Below, piece after piece: positions 37,901-49,900 of a stretch of DNA of 64,000 nucleotides. The position numbers and the translations under genes are program-made. Positions within the stretch are counted from its first letter, which is position 1. The number at the start of each line of letters is the position of its first letter. Source of the DNA: Dermatemys mawii (Eukaryota > Chordata > Testudines > Dermatemydidae); assembly GCA_007922305.1 (NCBI GenBank), contig ML677343.1:35718774-35782773 (forward strand), read 5' to 3'. The notes under the pieces are model-generated. The model was not told the origin of the DNA. It saw only the letters and a list, made by a program, of their open reading frames with translations, and ran no database searches.

Positions 37901-40900
37901 GGGGACCAGTCTTGAAATGAGTGCATGTGCATCCCAGGACCAGTGCCTTATTACACCCAGCTGCACAACAGACCAAATGTCAATCATTGAACTACCAAGA
38001 GAGTTTTGCTCTGGTGGGACAGTGCAGCTCACAAAGCCCAAAGTGAGGCCCATGAGTGCTGGGGACAGAGTGCTCTGAGTCAAAGAGATATGGCTACAGA
38101 ATGAACTTCCAAAGGAGACTGGTGGTTTGCAGAGTCTGAGCACCTCTAGGAAATACTACAAAACTGTTTTCTTTGATAGTACCTTTCCAGCATAAAAAGA
38201 ATGACATTCACAACACTACAATAAGAAGCATACATAAGAACATTAAAATGGCCATACTGGGTCAGACCAAGGTCCATCTAGTCCAGTATCCTGTCTTCTG
38301 ACAGTGGCCAATGCCAGCTGCTTCAGAGGGAATGAACAGAACAGATAATCAAGTGATCCATGCCCTGTGGCCCATTTGCAGCTTCTGGCAGACAGAGGCT
38401 AGGGACATCATTCCTGCCCATCTTGGCTAATAGTCATTGATGGACCTATTCTCCATGAACTTGTCTAGTTCTTTTTGAACCCTCTTATAGTCTTGGCCTT
38501 CGCAACATCCTCTGGCAAAGAAACCCGACTGGGTACTCACTGTTTCCATTCTGTCTGATGTTGAAGGTGCTCAGATATTATGCTGATAGGCAGCAGCACT
38601 AAAGCCTAAGATAAGTTAGATATTTGTCTCACCTTGGATTTCCCCTACAAATTAGGTTGGCTGGTATTCTGAATCAAAAAATGTATGCAAGTCAGAGCAG
38701 TGCTTTTCCAGTGCCCGTCTCCATGCTTGTTGATGTGCCTGCCGACAGGAATGCACAGTAGCAAGATACAAGGCTGGGATCAAATCCTAACCACCATTTG
38801 TAAACCTGTCCTGGGTGGGCTGAATTTACATCTGATAGATACCTGAGGGGTTTCATTTTCTTGTGCTTTGTTACACTTGTCTGTTTTGTCCTGCCAATAA
38901 ACTTTCATTGGATTGAACTGGAAAGAAAATTGTAAATGTAGCTGTAACTCTGTTGCCCTTTTCTTTTTTTCAGGTGGTGTCTCAGCGACTCAACACAGTT
39001 GATCTGTCTTGTTACAGCCTTGAGGAGGTACCTGAGCATCTCTTCTACAGTCAAGACATCACCTACCTCAACCTGAGACACAACTTTATGCGACTGGATG
39101 GATCAGGGGGTCTTGACTCTCTTTGCAGGTCTGCAGAGAACCATTTTCTATTACATTTTGGGGTTCTGGAATATAAAGTTGGGTGAGGAGGCAGGAGTAT
39201 ACTGAGGGTCCATGGTCCGTGTGGGAAGTTGGCATACTGGTAAGAAATTGGTGTTTAGAGGGATTCTTGTTACCTCAAGGTGATGAAGACTAGGAAATAT
39301 AATTTTTGTCTCCATTGGCTGTTTGACTTCCAGCAATTTACAGTTTGTACAACCTGTCCAGCCACATATTCCTTTCATATTAAGCATGAGGATATGCTAA
39401 TACAGGCCTGCACAACATGCTGGTGATATGCTATTTACATATAGAAGATATAGTGGTGATTATTATGCCATTTGCTAAACAGTCTGGCAGCATTGTTAGG
39501 TATAAGAACAGATGGTGAGGGAGAGTATGGTAAAACAGTCAAGAGTAAAAGTTTGTACTAAGGAATGCCAGTATAAAAGAAGCCTGTTTTAATTAGTATT
39601 TAATGCTGTCACAAATTCAGAACTGGCAGTGTCTGCAAGACTCCAGCTTTACACTGGGAACTTGTGATTATCCATTTACTGGGTAGTGGGAGATGCATGA
39701 TGGATTGTATGCTAGCTACAACTAGCTCCAATAAATAGGAGTGTGTATGGACCAAGTGTTACCAAATGTGCCCGTTACTTTGGGGTATGCTCATTTATTT
39801 GGATTACTCTTCTGGTCTGGGGAAGGGATTCTGTAATTCTATTAATGTGCTGCTTATGTCACTTGTGTTCATATGGAGCTCTACTCCTTCCCTTGCAAGT
39901 CACCTCCCAATGGAACTATCCTGCAGGGCCTGGGTTCCCCAGAGCTGGGTTCCTCCAGCCCTATAACTAGATGAACACACGCATGCACACACACGCACTA
40001 ACAGAATGCAAGTCTGAGTGGACTGGGGCAATCAGCACTCTCCAGCTGATCCCCTTATATGTCTCTGTGCTCAGTGAGCTGGGTTAAACAGCACTTTCAA
40101 GCTGGCCCCTTATGAGCTCCTGATCTCAATGGGCTGAGTTGAGCAGCACTCTCAGCTGCTCCCCCCTCGTGCCCCAAGTTTAACACGTCCCCATCCCACT
40201 TGCACAGTAACCAACTCAATGAGCAAACCCCACAGTACTTTTGGGCATTACAGGGATCTTGTAGCTCAGATAAAAGAAGCGTTGCTGAAGAGTAAGTGGG
40301 GGAAGCTACAGACACAAATGAGTAAAATTCAGAGAGCAAGAGAAAAGCAACCAACTTGTTGCAGGGTACTCAGGGTCCCGTAGAAACAAGGCACACACAC
40401 AGCTGCTGAATACAAGTAGTGAGTTTACTGAAGGCAAAAGTGGCACACCCGCAATGGAGGCTCCCTTCGTTGCTGCCACTGAGACAGGGAAAGCCGTGGG
40501 AACACAGGCAGAAAAATAACAGGAACATTTGCATCTCATGCATACCTCATGAATAACTAATACCTTGTTTCTATCTTATTAGTATTACATAATGCAAGCA
40601 GGTGTCTCATTAGTATTGCACAAGGCAAGCAGGCAATGAGAACCAGTTAACTCCGGCATGTAAAATATGCGATAACAAAACAGCAACCAATAACAGCAGC
40701 ATGACCTATAATAGCCTTTCTTTCCCTGGAGCCGAAAGAGGGGAGCGCTTTTAGGTGCCCATCGTTACAATTTCTTCCTGCCTCCTACACAACTTAAGCA
40801 TAAGGGATATTTATTGGATAATGATAACTACAGAAGGATGGCTAAACAAACATAACAGTTACATTTTAAAGGTTAATACCTGAGAGAGAGAGATCTCACC

Positions 40901-43900
40901 CACCCCATGAGGCTTGAACTTGTCGGGTTTCCCAGGTGATAGTAGAAGTGACGAAAAGTCCTGTGGCACCTTAAAGACTAACTAAAGATAGTAGTAGCTC
41001 AGGGTCCTGAGTGCTGGAGACAGGCAGAGCCTGCAGCATGATCAGCTGCTAGGTGGTGATGGAGTCCCAGTGGAACTGTTGCATAGTTTGGGTTTAAGCA
41101 TCAGAACACTGAGTTGGGCACAGGTAGGGGGTTTTATAGAGAAAATACAAAGGTTCAAGGGAGAACAACAGATTGGTTTATGAGTAAACTGTGGATTTAA
41201 GGGGTTCTTTTAAGATAGACAATAGGAGCTAATCACTCTTGGCTATGGGTGGTGGTTTCTTCAGGGAGCTCACAATGTAACCAGGTTGCTTCAGTATTTT
41301 GGGATATCAGTCAAAGATCTATTACTAGAATTGATCTGATAGGTGCTGAGCTGGGTGTGTGCAGGCGAAGGTTCATTAGCATTTGGAGCAGGGATTCCCA
41401 GAATGCAGTACATCCCTGCTTTTTAGGTCCCAGAGTTCAGTGTGGTTCTCTTTTTTTCATTCTTCATGGTAATTCTTGTCCATCTTCCATGCAAATGCAG
41501 GTAGGGGAGTGGTCTCAGTTCTCCATTCCTTATGCTAATTGAGATGTGTTCATCTTGTCACCCTGTCAGGAGGAGTCTGAGACGTCTCCCAGCGCCCTTC
41601 ATTGTTCTCTGCAAACCTTTTCTCTGATCAGATTTGGTTCAGAGACTGGGCCGGGTGGGGGGGAAGATGTCTTTCATGAGTCAGGCTGGATACTGTGCCC
41701 TGGTTGCCAAAAACACAGAGCTGCCTGGTATCACCAGTTAGACTTAAAAATAAGAAAACTTTAAAAACAAATCCCAAAATAAATCCGACTCTGTTTTAAA
41801 GGATGGAGCAAGGTAATCTTTCTTCCTGCAGGTCTCTGCATTCTTTCACTTGCTAACAAGAGGTTCTGTCAGTCACTTTGTGAAATATTGAAAGCCAACT
41901 GGCATCCTACAACAATATAATCAAATATCTGTGTTCTTGTGGTAGGATTGTCTTGAAAATCTGCAAAAATGCTCCCCTAATTTCTCCGTGTATTTTTAAG
42001 TGCCCATCTCCATGGTATTTTGTCTCCATCCTTCTGCAGAGCAATGAAATATTCAGATGACCATAGGTGAAAGAATATACCTTTACTATGCTCTTTCTGT
42101 GCAGTTTCATCAAGGGCAAGAGTCTAGTTTATTATCCAAGTTCTTCTATTTCTAAGCTTGTTTTGGTTTTCCATCTGCTTAGTTGCTGTGATAGAACAAG
42201 GAGTAATGGTCTCAAGTTGCAGTAGGGAAGGTTTAGGTTGGATATTAAGGAAAAACTTTTTCCCTAGGAGGGTGGTGAAGCACTGGAATGGGTTCCCTAG
42301 GGAGGTGATGGAATCTTCTTCCTTAGAGGTTTTTAAGTTCAGGCTTGACAAAGCCCTGGCTGGGACGATTTAGTTGGGGTTAGCCCTGCTTTAAGCAGGG
42401 ATTGGACTAGATGACCTTCTAAGGTTCCTTCCAGCCTTGATATTCTGTGATTGTGAATAGTAGTTTCTCTTACTGGAAAAACTGTAATGGTTCTTTCAGG
42501 GTCTGTTTTAGTATTTGAAAAGCAAGAAAAGAACTAGAAACCATGACATTAGAATAATGAAACTTCCTGAGCAGCTTTCAAGATGCTGTTTTCCTGGTCC
42601 CTGGATGGGAGCAGCAGCTTGGCAGGGTCCTTAGATTGATTGATTGCCATTGGCTGTGCAATTAAGTCTGCATTCTAGACGTAGGATGCCAAGAACTGGG
42701 CTTCTTGTCTCTCTCCCTGGCAAGTGTTATTTCCCAATGAAGCTGAAACTCCCCAAAGGAAAGGAGTTTAAGGAGACCTGCATTTCACTAGCCAGCAGCC
42801 AATCTGGTATAAATGTGTAAGACTAGTACTATCATGCTCAGGATGCAGCTTAGTGGGCACTGCCACTTTCTGCCTTTTTAAACTGATTTCTCATGCATGG
42901 TCACTAGGTATCCATGTGTCTCAGACCTCAGCCTTGTGAAAGGAGTCCTACACCTTATGGAAGAGGAGTCCTTCGTTTATACCTTGGAGACAGAATGTCG
43001 AGCATGGGAGTCTCTTGTTAGAGGTGGAATGTTTTAAAACTTTAAAGCAGTGTATGTCAAATTCCCAAAGAGTTTTAAAAACAAGATTTAGTAAGAATAG
43101 AGCAAAAATGTCCAAATAAAACAGAAGAAACAGTTTCCATTGTGCATCTATTCTCGTGCTCATCAAGAGCCAAGCTGGGGAGGTACCTCTTCTGCTTAGT
43201 TACAGTAGGGTATTAGCTTTCCATTTCTAGAGTCTCCCTTCTTTTTGCCAGTCTCTCAGGTTCTGTGTTCACCAATGAGAGAGGTGTATTTTTAGCATGT
43301 GTTAGCAGGTAGAGGTAATCTGTGAATAAACCCTGAGGGAGAGCCTAGCCAGCTAATATGTATCAGGTTTACCTTGACCAGCTAACACATATTAGAATTA
43401 CAACAGCCTCATCTACCCTAGAAGCGCATATATGTGGTGGTCTTTGAATGGCCTGTGCAGATTGCCATTTATGGGTTGCATGGTCAGTGCAGTTTGGATG
43501 GTGGAACATTCCTGTAGCAGTGTCCATTAAGTGCTCTCGTATCCCCTCCTGTTTTCCCCTCATTGTTACTGAATGTTCTAAAGACAAGACTGTAAAAGGG
43601 AGCAGAGCACTCCAGCCATCTAAGTTCCTTCCAGTCACAGTTTAGAACAGCAAGATGCCGAGCCTTTGACCGGTTCTTAGTTTATTAAGTTAAAGTTTAG
43701 GCTTAGTTTGATTATTTCATTTATTGTATCCTCTTTCTTGGCGTGGATCTGCAAAGCCCACAAAGGAAGAGGGCAGGATTTAAGAGGAGCATTGCTTGTT
43801 CTAGTGTGTTCGCTGCTTCAGATGCCTATGTTAGTGTCCAGCCTGACTGGGAGAAGGCCATTCTCTATCACACTGTTCCATATGCAGCACCTTCACTTCA

Positions 43901-46900
43901 AGTGCTAGAAAGGCATTAGAAGAGGCTCCAGGACTTGCTGCTATATGTCACAACTACAAGCAGTTAAAGCCTCCAGTTCTAAGCCAATAGCAAGCACAGA
44001 CTGGCTTCAGTCCTCACAGAGCTTAAAAAGCATTCTAAAGTCCATACAAAGTTACCAGCCTCCTCTTTGGGAGCCAAATGTAGAGTCCCAGTCCTGAGGA
44101 ATCCACAGCGATCAGATCTGACCAGCCAGCAGAGCAGGCCCTCAGAAACACACTCCTTTGTTTCCGAACAGTGGCGTAGTAAAGGGGTCTGCATGTGTCA
44201 GCACAGCCAATCCTCTCATTGAGCCACCCTTGATTCTAGTGCAGGGATGGGTAAACTTTTCGGCCTGAGGGCCACACTGGGGTTGGAAAATTATATGGAG
44301 GGTTGGGGAGGGAAGGCTGTGCCTCCCCAAATAGCCTGGCCCCACCCCCATCTGACCCCCTACCACTTCCTGCCCCCTGACTGCCCCTCTCAGAACTCCT
44401 GACCCATCCAAACCCCCTGCTCCTTGCCTCCTGTCCGCCCCCTCCAGAGACCCCTAACCACCCACCAGGACCCCACCCCCTACCGAACCCCCCTGTCCCC
44501 TGACTGCCCTGACCCCTATCCACCCTCCTTCTCTCTGACAGACACCTGGGACTCCCACACCCCATTCTCCACTCCCTGATTGTCCCCTGTAGAGACCCCC
44601 CACCCTCATCCAACCCCTTGGCCCCCAATCTCCTTACCATGAGGCTTCTAGCAGCGTGTTTGGTTCAGCGCGAAGCCAGATATGCTGCCCCCTGGGAGCG
44701 CGCAGCCCTGCCCCCCAGAGCGCTGTGTGCGCAGCAGCATGGGGGCGGGGGAGCGTGTCTGGTTCCACACAGAGCCAAACACTGCCCTGTGGGAGTGTGC
44801 AACCCCGCCCCCCAGAGCTCTGCCCGTGTGACGGCATGGTTCCGGGGGAGGCGCCAGGATAGACCTGACATTTTACTAAATTATTCCCCTCCTCCAAGGC
44901 AGACCAAGTGCACCAGAGAACATTACAGAGATACTAGATACAGATTATATAGACCAGAGGTTCTCAAGTTGGGGGTAGAGTATGGAATATATTTTGAGGG
45001 GATGTGAGGCTTTAAGGGTGAAAAACACTGCACACATTTTACCTACAACAATGAATTAACTAGCAAAACTGATTCCTACAGACATAGCAGATCTTCAGAT
45101 GGCGCTGTGTATTTTGACGGATTTCTGTTAAGCTTACATAGCATTATACAAAGTCGTTGCTATCTGTATGTTAATCCGTTTGCTATGATGCGGTGTGCAT
45201 ATTTGATTGTAAGCATCAACCACAATCACAGTTTGCTTTTGCTCTTATTACAATGGATTGTTGTCCTACTTTTTAATATTTAGTGAGTTCCAAATTTGGG
45301 TTTGTCATTAATCGTGCATAAACTACTACAGGTGCAAAGAAGTGTGGCGTGATCAAATACATTTGAGAACCACTGACATAGACTAAGGCAGGGTGGGCAA
45401 CCTGTGGCTCCGGAGCCACATGCGGCTCTTCAGAAGTTAATATGCAGCTCCTTGGATTGACACTGACTCTGGGCCTGGAGCTGTAGGCGCCAACTTTCCA
45501 ATGTGCCACGGGTGCTCATTGCTCAACCCCTGGCTCTGCTACAGGCCCTGCCTCCACTCCACTCCTTCCTGCCCCCTCCCCTGAGCTTGCAGTGTCCTCT
45601 CTTCTTCCCCTCCAAGCCTCTTGTGTGCCACGAAACAGCTGATTGGGGGGCGGGGGTGCTGATCACCAAGCTGCCAGTGGGTGGTAGGTGCTCAGAGCTG
45701 GGGAGGGGAGCTGATGAGGGGCTGGTCACATATTACTGTGGCTCTTTGGCAATGTACGTTGTTAAATTCTGGCTCCTTCTCAGGCTCAGATTGGCCACCC
45801 TTGGACTAAGAGAATACTCTTACCCACTAGTGTGTTATAATAGAAATGTTGACACTGAGATACAGGCAAGACTAGGACATACCACCATGGGCCAGATGGT
45901 CTTACTTCACCCAGATAGACAAATCTATATTTTAAAAAACCTTCCTCTCTAAGGGGGCAAAGCATCTGTCTACCTTTCCAGTTTCCAGAGAGCTGTCTCC
46001 AAAGCTACGTATTGTCCAAAGAATTCTGAAGTACCTGTTGAACTTCAGGAGATGGATCTGAAGCCAGACATTCAAATGTCACTGGCTGAGAATGTCTGAG
46101 TATCCTCAGCCTTTTGTCCTTTGGAAGTTATGATTCAATTTTACAAATTGATGATTAATTATTATTGTATTATCATAACACCTAACAAAGCATGTTTGCT
46201 AAATACAGTATGTTTATAAAATATTTTCCAGGGAACTACTCCTATCCCTTATGTGAGAGATGCATCAGAGTTCTAAAAGGGGTAATATTCAATTCCCCAG
46301 CCCTAGCAACTACAATCACTTCCAGTGGTTCCCATTCGGGATAGGGAGCTCACTTCAATAACTTGGCTATTCCAGGCCATTGGAATCTCTGGGGAAAGAA
46401 TCCGCATGTTAGTGTCCGTGAACTGAGAGCAATTCAGCAGAGGCTCAAAACCTTTCTCCCACATCTACAAGACAAAGTGGCCCCAAGGGCACTGCAACAG
46501 AAGTGTTCTATGTCAACATGTAAAGAGGAGCTCATTCCAGTCAACTATTCAAAGAAGCTGTGGCATTACAAAACTGGTGCATCCGGCACTTTAATTATCC
46601 TATACTTTTTACATCTTGTGGCAAAGACCTTGCAGGTCATTTGAGCAGTGACACGAAGAGAGCAGCATAAATGGTTACTACAGAACTTTGTAGCAGACAA
46701 AAATTTTCTGTCTCTGAGGGTGTCAAGAGACAAAGACCCGTTTGCAATACGGCCCATGGTTTTGCTCAAGAGCAGGCACAGACAACCAGTCCATATTAGA
46801 TGCACTTCTGCTCGACCAGGGAAGTAGGTCTCTTCTGTGCTTCCCCCCACACCCCAATTTCTTGTCATTCAAAGAATTCTAAAGAAAACACAGGACAAGA

Positions 46901-49900
46901 CCAGAATAATTTTGATTGCCCCAGCCTGAGTGAGTGATTTCCAGGCCTCTTTCAGAATTCTGTGTCTCCCTGTATCCACAAATCTGCTGACCCAGCAGAA
47001 AGGTCAGATATCCACTCAGGTCACATGGTTTTCTGTTGATAGCAGAGAATCATAGAATATCAGGGTTGGAAGGGACCTCAGGAGGTATCTAGTCCAACCC
47101 CCTGCTCAAAGCAGGACTAACCCCACCTAAATCATCCCTGCTAGGGCTTTGTCAAGCCTGACCTTAAAAACCTCTAAGGAAGGAGATTCTACCACTTCCC
47201 TAGGTAACCCATTCCAGAGCTTCACCACCCTCTTAGTGAAAAAGTTTTCCCTAATATCTAACCTAAACCTCACCCTCTGCAACTTGAGACCATTGCTCCT
47301 TGTTCTGTCATCTGATACCACTGAGAACAGTCTAGATCCATCCTCTTTGGAACCCCCTTTCAGGTAGTTGAAAGCAGCTATCAAATCCCCCCTCAGTCTT
47401 CTCTTCTGTAGACTAAACAATCCCAGTTCCCTCAGCCTCTTCTCATAAGTCATGTGCTCCAGGCCCCTAATCATTTTTGTTGCCTTCCTCTGGACTCTTT
47501 CCAATTTCTCCACATCCTTCTTGTAGTGTGGGCCCCAAAACTGGACACAGTACTCCAGATGAGGCCTCACCAATGTCAAATAGAGAGGAACGATCACATC
47601 CCTCGATCTGCTGACAATGCCCCTATTTATACAACCCAAAATGCCGTTAGCCTTCTTGGCAACAAGGGCACACTGTTGTCTCATGTCCAACTTCTCGTCC
47701 ACTGTAACCCCTAGGTCATCTTCTGCAGAACTGCTGCCTAGCCATTCAGTCCCTAGTCTGTAGCAGTGCATGGGATTCTTCCATCCTAAGTGCAGGATTC
47801 TGCACTTGTCCTTGTTGAACCTCATCAGATTTCTTTTGGCCCAATCCTCTAATTTGTCTAGGTCCCTCTGTATCCTATCCCTACCCTCCAGCGTATCTAC
47901 CACTCCTCCCAGTTTGGTGTCATCTGCAAACTTGCTGAGGGTGCAGTCAACGCCATCCTCCAGTTTATTGATAAAAATATTGAATAAAATCGACTCTTGG
48001 GGCACTCCACTTGATACCGGCTGCCAACGAGACATGGAGGCATTGATCACTACCTGTTGAGCCCAACGATCCAGCCCGCTTTCTGTCCACCTTATGGTTC
48101 ATTCATCCAGCCCATACTACTTTAACTTGCTGGCAAGAATACTGTGGGAGACTGTATCAAAAGCTTTTCTAAAGTCAAGGAATAACACATCCACTGCTTT
48201 CCCCTCATCCACAGAGCCAGTTATCTCATCATAGAAGGCTATTAGGTTAGTCAGGCATGACCTGCCCTTGGTGAATCCATGCTGACTGTTCCTGATCACT
48301 TTCCTCCCCTCTAAGTGCTTCAGAATTGATTTCTTGAGGACCTGCTCTATGATTTTTCCAGGGATTGAGGTGAGGCTGACTGACCTGTAGTTCCCCGGAT
48401 CGTCGTCCTTTCCTTTTTTAAAGATGGGCACTACATTAGCCTTTTTCCAGTGATCCGGGACCTCCCTTGATCACAATGAGTTTTCAAAGATAACTCATAT
48501 CTTCATAGGCCAGAGGACTTTGACAGACCTTGAAAAGTTCTCTTCAGACAGTGTCCAACAGATGCTATGAAAACAGTCAATCTGTAGATGCCATTATCTC
48601 AAACGGAAAAGATATTTTCAATTTTGGGCAAATAACCTATATTCAGCATCAGCCTTCATTCCGTCTGTATTGGTGTACTGCTCCATTTGAAATTATAAGG
48701 ACTCTCTAGATCATCTGTCAAAGTGCACTTGGCATCTATTTCTGAACACCACATGCTAATTGATCATTATTTAACCGTGTATTTACCCATGACACAGATA
48801 AGATTTGTGAAGGAACTAATGAATGTTTTCCCTCCAGTCAAAGAATCATTATCAACATGGGACCTCAACCTAGTGTTTATTCAGCTTGTGAAACCTTCCT
48901 TTGAACCTTGGGGAAATGTTCCCTATTTCACTTTTCAGTTAAAATGCCTTTTGTTATAGCAATCACATCTGGTAGAAAAGTAAGTGAAATACAAGCTCTC
49001 ATGGCTGATTTGTCATTCATGGTTTTCCACAAGAATAAAATGGACCTCTATTTCCATCATAGGTGCCGACTCTGTGGGTGCTCTCCAGCCCTGGAGCATC
49101 TCTGGAAAAAAATTAGTGCATGCTTAGCATCCACTGGTAGCCAGCTCTCCTTCCTCCACCTCCAGCACCTCCCATCCATCGGCGGCCCAGCCATTCCACT
49201 GCTCCTCCTCCATCCCGGTGCCTCCCACCCTGCCACAATCAGCTGTTTTGCAGCGTGCAGGAGGGTCTGAGAGGAGGGGGAGGAGCGGGGACAGTGCACG
49301 CTTAGGGGAGGGGGCAGAAAGAGGCAGGGTGGAAGTGGGGACTTGGGAGAAGGGGTGAGAGCCAGGGCAGGAAGAAGTGGGATGGAGTTGGGAAAGGGGA
49401 CAGGTCGGGGTGGGACCTGGGGCAGAGCAGGGGTTTGAGCAACACCTGGGCCCAGAGGAAGCCGGTGCCTACGGTCCTCATCCTAAATTTCTTCCCAAAG
49501 TAGTAATACCATTCCACCACAACCAGGAACGGGAGGGACATGAGAGCACTCCAGTGAGTACTGCTATGAAACATTCTGCCACCAGAATGGCACCAGCTGT
49601 GCAGCCTATGAATGTGAAAATGTAGAGTCCATCTTAAAAGAGCTCCAGTTACAGCAAATAATCTTAATTTAGCAATTCCCTTTTCCTAGTGTGGTACGTG
49701 GCACTCAGAGACAGTGCCGCTGGGTTTCCCCCTTTACAGCCCTGGTTATGCCTTTTGATGTTTCTTTTGATGTGCCTGGTTTACAGCAAACACCTCTTTC
49801 TCTGGGCCTTTCACCAAATTCATACAAAGCCCTACTTAATCTGGTGGCTAAACAGGTTCATTTTCTGCTTTCCTGTCCCCTTTGTCGTTTACAACCCCCA

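Larger units (their letters stand above)
39129..42185. other. PHLPP2 intron 6, first part, mostly unassigned
   Basis: Contents: a lone hAT end at 39404-39419, a CA-rich run near 39980, a three-copy tandem repeat (40013-40190, listed separately), a possible but unbounded LTR-like block at 40350-40930, and a 41-nt Penelope insert (listed separately). No gene seen. Confidence 0.45.

Noticed and set aside
40350..40930. LTR-like block in intron 6
   Set aside because: It resembles minus-strand LTR sequence in composition, but I found no TG...CA boundary or target duplication.
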